Below are positions 37,788 to 50,723 of a stretch of DNA of 64,000 bases, piece by piece. The stretch lies in contig OY540814.1 in assembly GCA_961205875.1 (NCBI GenBank), positions 4,260,993 to 4,324,992 of the forward strand. Direction: 5' to 3'. The notes beneath the pieces are model-generated. The model was not told the DNA's origin. It was given only the letters and a program-made list of their open reading frames with translations, and did no database searches. Position 1 is the first letter of the stretch, and each line of letters begins with the position of its first letter. This DNA is from Sialis fuliginosa (Eukaryota; Arthropoda; Insecta; Megaloptera; Sialidae). The position numbers and the translations under genes are program-made.

Positions 37788-38200
37788 TATATTAAAGATT
37801 TTTGAAAATTTCCAATTGTTATGGTTGTAAAAATAGTACTGTAGCCCTAAATATGTTTTCGTCAAAAACATTTCCTGCCTCCGAGAATAATCTCTCCAAA
37901 TAGACTATGCATACTATCTGATCTTCAGGTAGTAGGCATTATTTTATCTATAAAAATTTATACCGTCTTCTCTATTGTGAATATGTCTAGATGCTGTTTA
38001 TGATTTCACATTTATAATTTGACAATAAAAATGTAATTAGAAGAACGTATGATATACAAACAATTTAAAATAATCGATCTTACGAAGATTTATAAAAAAT
38101 AATATTTTTTATAATATATTGTAGGACTCTACGCCTCTACCATTTAATAAACACCGTATAAAATAATGGTATATTAATTTAAGATAATAATCTATATAAT

Positions 38201-38919
38201 ACATCTGCCAAGTAAATGCACAGTGCTTCCTCGTGCTAAATTCACTAAAACCGATAGTGTTAGGGTAAATTGCCTGGCATTGGTTAACCATTTAATTTTT
38301 ATACAAATTTTACTAAAAAATCTTAGTTCGAATTTTTTCTTAAAACGCAACTGAATATTTTTTCATATATTTTTAATTTTTTGACAATTTCAATCTAAAT
38401 CTAAATTTATGCAAATGTCAAAATGACATTTAAAACGTCAAAAGGACATTATATCCAATCAAATATCAATTTAGAAAAACAAAAGACGAATTTTAAAAAT
38501 AAATTGAGATAAATCTTTGTATGGAAATATTTTACAACAATCGTAGTAGACCCATATAGGAAATTTAATGCTCTACAAAAAATATTCTATAAAATTTTCT
38601 CGTAACATGTGTCGTTCTTGAGATATATTGAAAAAATAAATATTTTGGGGTGTCACCCCTCCCCCTTACACACGATTTTGATGATTTTAAAATGGGACCG
38701 TCCTCAAACCAAACCCAACCATCCGACCAAGTTTCAATAATATCGGTTCTGTGGTTCATGAGTTATGCGTGTGACAAGGATTCAGGGGACAGACGGACGG
38801 ACAGACAGACAGACACGGAACGAAAAGTGTTTGTCTTGACGTGAAACGGATAAATCAATTTAAAATTTTGAAATTGGAGAACTTTTTTTTTGTCTCAATT
38901 ATTGACAAGCGAGGAAGCA
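38201..38919 (+). mobile_element. Unclassified interspersed repeat, copy B
   Basis: Same order of landmarks as the copy at 32,494, with about 95% similarity by eye. It lacks some of the GACATTTAAAACGTCAAA sub-repeats and has a shorter GGAC/GACA run. Internal inverted pair TGCTTCCTCG and CGAGGAAGCA (38,910-38,919) is conserved. It may itself sit within an older repeat bounded by TTCCGG-rich text at 36,780-36,850 and 38,985-39,030. Confidence 0.75.
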
Positions 38920-39979
38920 AAAAGCATACATATATTGTTTTAATTATTATTATTAATTAAAATTTATAATTTTTTGAAAAAAAATCCGGTTCCGGCCGGA
39001 TTTTTTCGTGAATTCCGGCGATTTCGGTTCCATCATTTGCACATTTTCCATTTGACAATTTATCGAAAACTATGCCTTTTTTATTTTATTTATTGACGCA
39101 TTTGTTCAAAATATTGAATTATTGCAGAAAGCTTTTTCAGATCGGTTTTAAAAAAATAGCAAAAATCATAATAAATATGTGGACTATTTTTTCCCTATAT
39201 GGGCCCTAACTTACGGGACACCTATATATTCTGTTTTCTTATTTAAAGCACCTATATTTCCATGTAAATACGATTTAATTTGTTTATATTTTAGGCTCGA
39301 ATAGTATTTTTTTCTCCGGCCTGCCATACATTTCAAAATTTTATAGGTATATGGGCCTTTTCCGAAAAACATTGGTGACCCTTGTTCAAATTCATTATTT
39401 ATTAGAATAGTAGAATGTATTATAAGTATTTGCATTGTAAGGAATATTAGTAGTTGGCAGAAGACAAAAATCTTATGTATATTGGAAAAAATATTACATA
39501 AAATTTCATAACGTTGTAAAAGTGGACTAGATTTCACTGCGTTTATAGGAAATTGAATGGTAATAATTTAGCTTGAAGCGATCTAACCGTAAATAATAAA
39601 AAAGTAGTCACTACTGAACACTATACTTAATGCAGCGATGGGCCAAGATTTTTTTTTTATTATAGAATCACTATTAACGACACTTGATATAATTTTTTAT
39701 AAGCTTTTGAATCAACGAATACATACAAATTATGCATACAAATTAAATTTTTAGGGGCAATCTCATTTTAAGGTCTAAAAATATTACAAAATATTGGAAT
39801 TTTCATTAACGAAACCATTGATTTAATTAATCTCAAACTTGTAATCTTTTTTATCATTGAATAAGTTGTAATTTATTTTATTTTTATTTTTAATAATAAA
39901 TATGACTTCTAAACGTCCTCGATCATCACGTCGTATTAAGCTCTTTGATCGCTGGTTGGTATAGTATCTATCTTTCAGA
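38920..39979. other. AT-rich DNA, no gene seen
   Basis: A 108-codon open frame on the minus strand (39,211-39,537) has no recognisable motif and biased AT-driven composition; not supported as a gene. Nothing else found. Confidence 0.45.
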
Positions 39980-40150
39980 CACTGGCGGACTAAGGGGGGG
40001 GGGGTCCAAAAAGGCGCCAAAGTAATTTTTAGGGGACGTCAAATTTGGCGCGACATCGAAAAAAAAGGTCATTCTATTGCATTGAGGGGAGTACATAAGT
40101 ACTTATATAACATTCCACCTCGGGTACCAACCTTCCTTCGTTCGCCACTA
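39980..40150. mobile_element. Small hAT-like MITE
   Basis: Ends CACTGGCGGACTAAGG and the complement TAGTGGCGAACGAAGG. Flanked by CTTTCAGA (39,972-39,979) and CTTTCAGG (40,151-40,158), 7 of 8 matching, as expected for an aging hAT duplication. Contains a G-run of about 12. Confidence 0.65.
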
Positions 40151-40865
40151 CTTTCAGGTTATCTAAAAAATATATTGTTGTTCTGGTTCATCCTACGATA
40201 AAGAGATGTTTCTTCAATATGCAGACCAAATTTCAAGCCAATCGGTTCAGTATTTATTATGTCAACCATTTGTGAAAAAAGTTTTTCGCGAAAGAGCGTT
40301 AGTTTTTGCATACCTGTGCTCTAAGTCGGTTAAGGGCTCATAATTCTTGAAGTTTTTTGAATTTCAGTATGAATTTGTGTACCTACTTATTAAATAAAAA
40401 AAGAATCGAATTTTTTACTAAAATGTTAGATTCTTCCTTAATTTATGCAATGATGAAGTAAAAGTAAACCATTTTTAATAAAATAATTATTAAAATAACA
40501 TATCTTACTCAAAGAATATCGTATCATCATTAACTTTTGCTACGCTACTGCTTTAAATACAGACATTACTGATCAAATGGATTGTATCATTTAATACACT
40601 TAGGTATGAAAAGGCAAAGCCTATCTGATTGATGATGTACATTTAAGGTTAGAGAACAATTTCCTCTAGTTTGCGTGTTTCTGACAACAGGTGAGCTTTA
40701 AATTTAAACATTTCAAGCTTGCTTTGATAATCAAGAAACTACAAACAAACACATAATTACATACAGACGTTTCGTAAGTCCCAATACATCTTAATAACTA
40801 TTTAAAAAAATTTTATTTGATCGGTTGACTCATGCAGATAACTTTTTTATGTTTTTAACTATAGG

Positions 40866-40990
40866 TACTCTTATCTATTTCATTTAAAAGAATGTAGTGG
40901 TTGCCAGGATTTTTACGGTACGAATCGTGCATTTTACCGTCAAAAACCACGGCAACCACTGCATTCTTAAATGAAATAGAGTATAATAAC
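40866..40990. repeat. Hairpin-forming inverted repeat
   Basis: The left arm TCTATTTCATTTAAAAGAAT...GTGGTTGCC (40,874-40,905) pairs with GGCAACCACTGCATTCTTAAATGAAATAGA (40,951-40,980). The loop is about 45 nt. It is possibly a tiny MITE. A GGCAACCACTG motif recurs at about 41,612. Confidence 0.6.
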
Positions 40991-41934
40991 CTTAATATAG
41001 CGTTTGGTTTAGTTTTTGTCTAGACTAAATTCTTTATAATAACATCGAAAAATGCACTAAAAAATATTCAAATTATTGCCGATTACTAAAAATTCATAAA
41101 TATACATATTATTGATATAAAAAAAATTGTTGCGTAATATTTAAATTAAATATAATAGGAATATTAAGTGTTTTTTTTGGGAAGAGGAGAGGGCTTTTAA
41201 AGGGGTGTTTTTGTCTTTCTAAGATGCATTTGTCGTAACGTAGGTAAAAAAATACAAATTCTACGCGGACGAAGTCGCGAGTAACAGTTAGTTTATTATA
41301 ATTAAGTAATTGTTATTTAATAAGTGGAACAAGTACTGATATAAATATATGTTGGCATGATTTAATTAGTTTGTATTAGATAAACAGGCAGTCTTGTTAT
41401 ACGAGTATTTCTTTCAATATGTACAATTGGTAAATTAAAATTTAATTTAGAATTACAAGATGACTTGGCTGTTCGGTTTCCGGTCAAGTTTGTTAACCCT
41501 TAAAACAGTATTCAAAAACATTTTAATAGCACAAGACATTAAATAATAATAAATATTATTAAATAATTAATTCGGAAATACACATAAATTAGGAACGAAT
41601 TGGATGTGTTGGCAACCACTGCTTTAAAACCACTGCAATCTTATCAACTGGTATTTAAGCTTGTCTACGACATGCAATATCACCTTTCTTTCACCCATTT
41701 TCCGAATTTTGTGGTTTTTATGTCTTTTTACTACATTTGTATTCTATCGCATTGAGATGTTTAGAAAATTATTTTAAAACTATTCATTCTATTAAAACTA
41801 TATTTGTATAGTATTTAAAAAAAAATTATTTGCTTAATGTTAAATAGTTATGTGGAAAAAAATGGAGAATAACAATAAATCTATTGTATTTATAATTTTA
41901 CACTTTTAAACGATTTCAACAGATTTTGGTTATA

Positions 41935-42340
41935 ACACAGTCACACAAAAAAAGTGTGCGATACCAAAAAAGCGACCTATATAGCATTGTAGTATTAGTC
42001 GAGCATAGTCAATCAAAATTTTTTGAGCTTGAATTTTAGGTTTAGTAAACTTGGAAAAATTCGACCTAAACTCAAAATTCAAGCTTAAATAATAAAAAAA
42101 ACTGGTAAGCAGAAAATTCCAAAAATTTGGATTTCGACTATGCTCGAATATGTAGGTCGTTTTTTTAGTATCGTACACTTTTTTGGAAAAATTCAACCGA
42201 AATCCAAAATTCAAGCTCTAATAAAAAAACCTGGTAAGCAGTAAATTCCAAAAATTTGGTTTTCGACTATGCTCGACCAATTACAATGCTATATAGGTCG
42301 CTTTTTTAGCATCGCACACTTTTTTTTTGTGTGGCTGTGT
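41935..42340. mobile_element. MITE with ACACAGTCACAC ends
   Basis: Begins ACACAGTCACACAAAAAAAG and ends TTTTTTTTTGTGTGGCTGTGT. Inward the arms share GTGTGCGAT, AAAAAGCGACCTATATAGCA and its complement. A central motif (TTGGAAAAATTC, then CCAAAATTCAAGCT and CTGGTAAGCAG) is repeated, so the interior is internally duplicated. No coding content. Confidence 0.75.
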
Positions 42341-45300
42341 AATTTTTTAAGCCCATGTATTTTGACAAAGATTACAAAAAAATATTGATAATACAGAATT
42401 TTTTTTTGTATTCTATGTACGATAATTTTTGAGCGAGCTATGAGGAAAAAACTTTCAGCTTTCCTTTGCTCTTAGATTTTTTTACGATCATCAACACTTT
42501 TATAAATCATAGTTACAGGTGTCCAAAGTTAAAAGTGTGATTTTTGCTTGCATCGCAAATAATTTGGTTAAACATGATCGAACAGCCATTTAAAAAACGC
42601 AAATTAAAGAAAAAAATCTGATCTACAAAATTCACTAATTAGATTTAGTAAAAAAATTGTGGAGACCCGCAAAATTGATATATAGCAAATAATTCATTTT
42701 CAGCACTCAAAAATACGACTAGACCGGTTAAGAGAACAAAACTTTCCTGTGCGCCTGTAATAATTAGTATATTTTACAAGATGTTTATTTTCTCTTCATC
42801 TTTCGAAGAAAGGAAGAGAGGATAAACCACTCCTTAATGACGGACAAGTGGCTCACAGGTTACATCAATTAATGCAAAGTGGCCCTTCAGCAAAAAAAAG
42901 GTTGCACAGGTCTGGCTTAGGGTGTTATAAATAAATACATATTCCAATATAAGCACATATGGTTGCATATTTATGCAAATATGGGGTAAGAAAGCATGTT
43001 TATATGAGTCATTTGTTTTTATCGGGAAGGCCGTAGTATTGACAGTTAATAGAGTAGTAAATAAGTAAGAGTAGACGGGGGTGGCAAATCCACTGGGGTG
43101 TGGCTACAATCGATCTGCTGCTAGAACGCTACTAGGTGTATGTGTATGTGTGTGCGTGTGTGTGAACTCGCCACCACGCTTGCTTGTTATAACTTTTATG
43201 TATGCATTTATGTCTGTATTGTGTGTGTACATTTTTTGAGTAAAAGCAATGTAAATATTTGTATTTGTACATAACGGATTTATTTGATATATTCGAAGAT
43301 TTATGTTCAGTAGATTATTTTTAGAATGAAATATCGAATCTTTGGATAATTTAAAAGTGTTGGTTTAGTCATAGGAAATAGAATATGACAGTGGTTTTCA
43401 AAATAACTATATGCGCATTCCCCTTTTAAAGCATTGCAGTTACTGGAGTAGAGATAAGGTACTTGCGGATAATAAGGCCTACTAAGCTTAAATTTAAAAT
43501 AAAATGTAAAACATTGTATGTAATCAAGAAAATGTATTATTAATCTGTCTAAATAAACTAAAACAACAAAAAGATAAATTCTATCAATAACCAAAACAAA
43601 AATAACCATTTTTAAAACTAACATAAATAGGCCTTATTATGCTACCGTAGTATAATAAGATCTATTTATGTTAATTTAAAAAAATATTATTTTTAATTAT
43701 ATTAATTAAAATTAAAAAAGGCCTAAGAGTAAAATCTTCAAAATTAATCTAAGTATCAACATATGTATATTTGGAAATTGAGATCAGTTTTAACAACTGT
43801 TATGGCATTCGAAATCATTTGCATCTTCTGCTGATAGACCGACACATTCCCCTGTGATACCACTTGCTACATCGACTGCACTTCTTCATATCAGCCAGTC
43901 TGAACATTCTTTGTTAGCTCAAGATTAGATTTAGCTACTAATTTTATAGATAGTCCTTGTTACTTGCATGTAATTTTTTTGAATTTTTTTAGAAAATATT
44001 TATATTGAGAACGACAAAAAGAAACAATAAATTTTATGTTTGAAATATAATTAACTTAGATCGTTTTTAAACAAAAACTTTTTAGTTTAATGTATTAATA
44101 AAGAAAATACAATCATTTGCACGAATTTTCTTGGCTGTTCGAAACAAAAGTTAAAATTGGTGGCAGGGCATGGGGAACCGCGAAGTTATGTAATGGAATG
44201 AACTTGTCTACATTAAATGTATATGTATGTACAGGTTCATGTGCGTGTACGGGAATTTTAAACATATTTTTTTGGTTTTTAGTCCTTATTACCCCCAAGT
44301 AACTTACTCATAATAACAATTCGGATGGTCCGAATCGATTTCTGATTGATTATAGTAGCCAAGTCTCACTCACAACAGTATTTTCTAAGTATTTCTATTT
44401 CGGGGATATCACAGTATTAAATTAAAAAAAAATATTTTTTACAATTTTTAAATATGATTTTTTTTAAATATTTTTTTAAATGAGGGAGGGGAAAGATAAT
44501 ATAACATTTGCAATTCATATAATTTTAGATAAAGCCCTTTCGTGTACTATTAGGGTAACAAATATGTAACAGAATGTTAGTTATGAATATATAAATGAGC
44601 TGATGGTTTCTAATCTAATATCAATATTTCTGAATTTGGGTTACTGTATTCATAATAAATGATTCTATTTTATCAATATTTTTTTATTTGAAAACCATAC
44701 TATCAAAATTTATTTTCGCGAATTGTTTGCTGTTTAATTTCATTGTCACATTTATACCTGATTTCAATTAACGTATTTTTAAATAATTAACTAGAAAAAA
44801 AAACGCAAGAGACGCACCTAAATTCCCCCCTCCCCATTACGTAAGGATTTGTAAAGTTTTACTGACCTCTTCCAAAGACTTACGTAATTAATTTATTTAT
44901 TTATAAATAAAGTTTTATGATATTAATTATAATGACATCTGAGCAGCTTGTTTATACATATACAGGGTGGCCCAACTAAAACGAAACGGCCGCGCTTTTG
45001 GTCAGTTAAAAATGTTAAAATAAGATTTTGAAAAAACGCGCGAACACGTCGATTTTGCCTTCAAGGGGAACATCTTTTGCAATAAAAATTTTGCGAGAAT
45101 CTTTTCAACCCTCTACTCTACGCTATGAGTAGCACAACCCTTAAAATTTTAAAGCCGAATACAATCGGCTACACCTAGTTCTAGCCGAATATAATCGACT
45201 ACACCTAGTTCTAGCCGCACTTCGGGTTTTAGCCGTAACATACATATATACATATTAACTTGATTAATAAATTTCACAAATTAATAATAACTAACCTAAT

Positions 45301-46635
45301 GTAAGAGTTGTGAAAAATGTTTTAAAAATATATTATGAAGATAATTTATATTAAATAGAAAATATATTTCCAAAATTAAATTTTTATTTTGATTTAACTT
45401 CAATGAAATTTTCATAATATGATTATTTAAATTATATCCATAAATATACTGAAATCAGTTATATATTAGAAAATATAGCTATTTGCAGTAAATACTAAAT
45501 GCTCTGGCACAGTCGTGTAGTGTTGTACCTAAAGCAGCGCGAACACAGCGCGCCGTTACCTAAAAAAATTAATATTTCGTAAAGTTTTCATATGTTTATA
45601 AATTTTTAAAGTGATATGTATTCAGAAATGACCGAGCTATAACATATATTTTTATTTTAAAAATTCAGAGTTGACATATCCCCTAAATTTTCAATTTCAA
45701 TTTTGTAAATAAATAAAAAATATTTAAACAAAAAATTTGTGTAGCCAAATATTTTTTATCTTTGGTAGTTTTTGAGATATTTCGTTTTCAAAAAAAAATA
45801 CATCAAATTTTCAAAAGTCGATATTTTTTGGGGGAGAATTTTTTTCGATTTTTAAGTACCGTTAAAAATCTTCTTTTAACTAGTACTAAAATATGTAAAC
45901 ATTTAAAAAATCGGTGACAATAACCAAAAAAGTGTGCAGTTATTTATGGAATGACCGATATGATAATAATGTTGCGTTGGGTGGGAATTTTAGATGTAGT
46001 TAATGAGTGAGTTTTGGATGGTTATTTTGATGAACTGCGCCCAATTGAGCGAGAGTTTCAAATGAAACATGAGGGCGAACACATGTGACGGACATATAGG
46101 GTAGCAGGAGGACAGAAAAGTGCTGTATAGACACAGCTGATTTTAACATATTTTTTTGTTATTTACGTACCTACCTACATATGTATATCTTATGCGTATT
46201 TGTAACTCGATATTATATTCATATTTATGAATGTATGCGAAAGTTTTACGTGTAAAATATTTTTATAATTTTGTGTTGCTGTTTTAGAAAATAATAGATT
46301 TAATATAAACAAGCTTTTAGGCTCCGCGATGATTTTGATATGGATCTTGACTTCTTAGTATAAGCCGTGTTGGTTTGGTCGTTCTATCGGCAAACATTTC
46401 GTCGCAATGTGCGATAAAACGACCAAATCGACGCGATTTATACCCAGAAGTCAAAATTATTAAAATATTTCAATTTCAATAAATCACTTGTTTGATTTTA
46501 ATATTTTCCATGAAATTCTACTTCTAATGACCATTGTCGGAACGAAACTCCGTCGTAAATGGATAATTTCTTTTTACGTGTCTTACTCAATCAACTTCCT
46601 GTATTTTGATGTAGGGTATTATATAAAAAGCTAAG
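42341..46635. other. Mostly unassigned AT-rich DNA
   Basis: No supportable exon. Local items: a GT-rich microsatellite at about 43,139-43,165 next to a GC-richer patch (43,075-43,190), a near-perfect short hairpin at 43,619-43,673, and a repeat-end motif ATACAGGGTGGCCCAACTAA at 44,960 with no partner found. Confidence 0.45.
43619..43673. repeat. Short near-perfect palindrome
   Basis: TAACATAAATAGGCCTTATTAT plus GCTAC pairs with GTAGTATAATAAGATCTATTTATGTTA over about 26 bp, with two mismatches and almost no loop. It is too loop-poor for a normal pre-miRNA. Probably a MITE remnant. Confidence 0.6.
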
Positions 46636-47149
46636 CTGACGCCAAGGTATATAAAGACAATGTAGTCTCATCAGCTCCTTGACCAATCAGCGTTGGCGCG
46701 GGAATTGACGTCACCACGAAGACGTATTCAAATGTTATAAATGTATAATAGAATATCAATTACAAAAAATTCATTTATTTATTTTTGTTTTCGAATTTTT
46801 TTTTATATTTTAACAACACATACAATCAAAGAAGTAAAAATTGGACATGGAAAAATGATAAAGAGCTGCCAGAATCACAGAACGTATCGCCAACTTAAGA
46901 ATAGTAAAAATGACGCTTCGCGATTAGACCAAATTGTCTGTGACAGCTTTTTTTATGGTTTTGGAATGTCGAATTTGTACTTTTTTGATTATATGTATTG
47001 TTAAAATATCAAAAAATACGAAGACAAGAATAATTAAAGAATTTCTTTTGTAATTGATATTCTATTGTACATTTATAACATTTGAATACGACTTCGTGGT
47101 GACGTCAATTCCCGCGCCAACGCTGATTGGTCAAGGAGCTCATGAGACT

Positions 47150-47484
47150 CATGTCCGGTATCATAAAGGACCTAACAAATTTGTTAGCTAACAAACGCTT
47201 TCAACTGAGATATCAAACTTATATGACAGTTCTTTTGGGGTTTGTTGATGACTTTGACAAGTTTCGCGCACGCGTTGTAGGTAAATACAAACGGTATTAA
47301 AACAGTGATGATGTTATGAAAATTATTTTGTACGGTCAAAGATGCCAACTGTGTTACAATTAGTTGAAGTGTCACTGCTCTAAATTCAATAACTAATCCA
47401 TAGATACTAGTACAGAATTAATACCTCATGTGAATGTAATTGCTAGCTTACAAATTTTGTTAGGTCTTTTATAATACCGGGCAT
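47150..47484. mobile_element. Inner inverted-repeat element 1 of the nested cluster
   Basis: Begins ATGTCCGGTATCATAAAGGA and ends with the near complement TCTTTTATAATACCGGGCAT. Arms of about 45 bp include ACCTAACAAATTTG. Forms the left half of an 853-bp insertion flanked by a 9-bp duplication. Confidence 0.6.
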
Positions 47485-48002
47485 CAAGGTTAGTAAATGA
47501 CAAGGTTGCCTCATAACTCTGTGCGGGGAGTGGCATGAGACGGGAGATTGCGTCATCGTGAGGAACTCTTTGACATTATAAATGGCTGTCAAACTATATT
47601 TACTCTTTATTTCAGTTAAGCTGAAGTTGTTTTTAAATATTTTCATTTGATATTGATAATGTACTGAGTTTTAAATCTAAATTTTTATTATTTTATTATT
47701 ATAAATTATAGTTTTAAACAAGTGTTTTTTTATGTGTAACCAACAAATGTATTTTCTTTAAGTATTGATTTCTGACATCATTTATAAATTTTTATGAAGA
47801 AATATTATATGTAATAATTTGTGCTTCTGTAATAAACAATAATATTTACTTTTTTTAAATACAAATATCCAAAAATTCGAAATAATTTGAAAACAACTTA
47901 ATATATGAAACAACGTTTGAAAGTTCCTCAGGGTGACGTCATCGCACGCAGCCGCTGATTGGTCAAAAAGTTATGAAGCAACCTTGTCATTTACTAACCT
48001 TG
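47485..48002. mobile_element. Inner inverted-repeat element 2 of the nested cluster
   Basis: Begins CAAGGTTAGTAAATGACAAG and ends CTTGTCATTTACTAACCTTG, a perfect 20-bp inverted repeat. Arms are looser further in. Contains TGACGTCA and CGCTGATTGGTCAA, motifs shared with the outer element, so the two families look related. Confidence 0.7.
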
Positions 48003-48025
48003 CATGAGACTTCCTTGTCTTTATA

Positions 48026-48479
48026 CAGGTATGGCAATAGTGCGTGGAAGTTCGATAGCTCGTAGACCATAAAAGATAAAAAAATCTTTCTAATGCACAT
48101 GTAAACTGTGGGTAAATGCACATACATAGAAATTATTTTCAAATATACAGGGTGCTACAAAAAAGTGTGGCACGCTTAAGGTAATTTTTTTTTAATCAGA
48201 ATGCCCTGAATATTTTTGCATTATTAACACTTCTCTTAAATGTAATATTTTTTTCAAAAAAATTAATTATGAACATCCTGTACATGGTGGCTCTAAGATA
48301 TTTAAACAAAAGCACCCACTAACCTCCTACAATAAGGTTCATATTTAATTTCGTTTTCAAAGTGGTGAACTTTTAAGTAACGTAATGTAAAAGTAAATTT
48401 TTTTGAAAAAAATATTATTACGTCTAATCTTTTATGGTCTACGAGTTATCGAACTTCCACGCACTATTGCCCCACTCTG
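48026..48479. mobile_element. TA-flanked MITE inside the nested cluster
   Basis: Begins CAGGTATGGCAATAGTGCGT and ends in the near complement ACGCACTATTGCCCCACTCTG. TA lies at 48,024-48,025 and 48,480-48,481. Arms pair for about 50 bp (GGAAGTTCGATAGCTCGTAG with its complement). Removing it joins the outer arm sequence CTTTA to CCTTG. Confidence 0.8.
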
Positions 48480-48912
48480 TATACCTTGAGCTGACGTTAT
48501 CTGCGAGGTGTCAAATTGTTATGAATTTACTCGGGATTTTCATTTTAGAACAGTTGCTAAGCATTTTATGATGTACACTTGTCACTACTGCTTATAAATA
48601 GCTGATTTCTACTTACTCACATGTATCAATATATGCTATTATATACCATAACATTCATTCGAACTATTAGTGGGTTGTCATTTATATTTAATAACCCTCA
48701 GTTAGCGTTAGCTTAGATTTAGATGAGTGTTTTTATGAAAACGTCGCATCGCGTTCGCCTTATTCGCTCGATTTTAATGCTCTTAATGATTCACTATATG
48801 TGGGTGTTTTGGCAATAAATAAATTGGTTTAAATAGGTAAAAGTATAGACCAAACAGTTATATTTCATAACTAAATGTTACGAGTGATTCAGAAGTCAAA
48901 GCTACTAACAAT

Positions 48913-49397
48913 TAGGGCTGTAACGGATGTTGTTTTAGCGGATGAATGTAAATATTTTGGGTATGCGGATGATTGTGATGCTATTTTGGAGGATGCGGAT
49001 GAGGATGTGAATTATTAATTTATTTGATAATTATAAGATTTATTGTATTTGTGTGTAAATGTTAATTTAGAAAAAAAATAATACTTAAAATTAAGCAAAA
49101 TACGCAACATATCAAAAATTTTATCAATTTAACGGAAGTCAGTTTCCCATAAGGATATTGCGGGGTCCTTTATGAAATCAAATTTTTATTGTTGTCACAA
49201 GTTATTCGACATGATCTAACTGATTTTAACTACATTAGTTTGTAGTTTTGTACAAAATATCCTCATAGACAAATAAGGATGCAGAAGAGGATGCGGATTT
49301 AAAAAAAATCAAAGTTGCGGATAAGGATGCGGATGAAGATATGTAATTTAATGAGGATAATCCACAGTTGCGGATCCGAATATCCGTTACAACTCTA
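48913..49397. mobile_element. hAT MITE with perfect 8-bp target duplication
   Basis: Ends TAGGGCTGTAACGGAT and its complement ATCCGTTACAACTCTA. CTAACAAT flanks both sides (48,905-48,912 and 49,398-49,405). The interior is full of GATGCGGATG motifs, in sub-terminal repeats near both ends, which are typical binding-site-like repeats of hAT elements. Confidence 0.9.
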
Positions 49398-49405
49398 CTA
49401 ACAAT

Positions 49406-50215
49406 AACTATAGTTTATCAGTTTATTAGCAAATATAGGTACTCGTTTGTATGAAATATTGAACGATTTTCTTTATTCTGGTACTAAAATTATCAAATCA
49501 ACAAGAAGCGTGAGTGACTCTTTATGGCCTACATTGAGCGCATAGGCCTGTATTGAGTCCCCCAGTTCCCCCGTTCCCGCAGTGTCGGACTAGTGTTTGA
49601 TATTTTGTGACCGCCATTTTTCTTATTTGTATTTTAAAAATTTAAAAATCGTTTTTTTCGGATTTTATTTCGTAAACTTAATTACTAAATTTGTAAACTC
49701 GTGAAAATTATTCTAAAGAACTTCATTAAAGATGTTGAAAACTTAAATTTAACGGGGTACTCTCGCGGGAATTAAAAGGAAAAATTTAAAGCTGTCTTCA
49801 TTATAATAGTTTCTAAACAGACTTTTGCCCGATTTCTTCTATCGATGTTACCAGTTTGTTTATGTTAACAGCTTGGTACACATTGTTAAATATCAAATGC
49901 TGAGTTCTGATTTGTCCATTTCGAAATTCACATGGCTAATACCAATAACAGATTTTGATAAAACTGGGAGTTTATCTCACTGATGCGTTAAAAGTTTACA
50001 ATATGAGTACGAGGCCCAGAAAACCGTCTTATTGACACCCAGTAACGTATTAGACAGCTTCATCTGTGACATGGGTCAGTTATATGTACAAAACCTATGA
50101 AAATTAGCTTAACTTTTTTACGCTACTGTATTTAAGAGTTGAGAGATGAAAGGTTATTATAAAATAAATTATTGGTGTTTTGTTAATTGCTCGATGATTA
50201 TTAGTTCCGGAGATA
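49406..50215. other. AT-rich DNA, no gene seen
   Basis: No open frame or element ends supported. A short GC-richer segment lies at 49,555-49,620. Confidence 0.45.
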
Positions 50216-50723
50216 AGGTACTGGCACCAGTCTTGGATATAACCCCAGTAATAACTATTATTTAATTAAATGTATTGAATTAGAAATATTTGTTGATATT
50301 TGATTACTGCCATTTCTGAATATAAATCTATATATATTTAACTGTCTTACAGCGTGATTTGATGACAGTCAGCTAATAGGTGTCAAAATGGTGGCAACTG
50401 CTTTACATTGTTTCTTTGACGATTATTTCTTTTATATCGTTTGTGTCATAGTACTTATCATTTTTTAATCATTAGAAAGTGTCCATCACTGCGTGTTCAT
50501 TACTGGTTTTACTTTATCCATTACTGGAGAAAAAACAAACAAAATAAAAGGCTATAATTTAAAAAACAAACTATATTTGCGAACTTTAGTAATTAAATTG
50601 ATTAAATAAAGAGTTACTTGTTTTATCAGTAACATGAGTTCATGAGAATTACAAAAAAGAAGCCCGTCAGTCACAAAAACAGTAAACCTGCTCTTACAGC
50701 GGCCATAACTGGTGCCAGTACCT
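50216..50723. mobile_element. TA-flanked MITE with AGGTACTGGCACCAG ends
   Basis: Starts AGGTACTGGCACCAGT and ends ACTGGTGCCAGTACCT, a perfect 16-bp inverted repeat, with TA at 50,214-50,215 and 50,724-50,725. The end itself holds the small palindrome CTGGCACCAG. No transposase. Confidence 0.8.

Larger units (their letters stand above)
46636..48497. mobile_element. Nested MITE cluster; outer element with promoter-like arms
   Basis: The outer element has arms of about 135 bp. The left arm runs from about 46,636 to 46,768. The right arm is in three pieces: 47,046-47,149, then 48,012-48,025, then 48,480-48,497. Each arm carries AAGGTATA, AGTCTCAT, AGCTCCTTGACCAATCAGCG and TTGACGTCACCACGAAG, that is, a CCAAT box and a CRE-like TGACGTCA site. 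The right arm is broken by an 853-bp insertion (47,150-48,002) flanked by the 9-bp direct repeat CATGAGACT (47,141-47,149 and 48,003-48,011) and by a TA-flanked MITE at 48,026. No coding frame. Confidence 0.7.

Noticed and set aside
36778..39045. A large hAT-type element bounded by GGGGTGCACGATTTTATCCC and TTCCGG-rich text around repeat copy B
   Set aside because: The inverted pairing is too weak by eye and no 8-bp duplication was found, so it is not listed as an element.
39211..39537. 108-codon minus-strand open frame as a gene
   Set aside because: No domain, no splice or promoter context, AT-driven composition in a repeat-rich region.
44960..45240. Element starting ATACAGGGTGGCCCAACTAA
   Set aside because: The start resembles a repeat end, but no matching inverted end was found nearby; it could be a truncated fragment.
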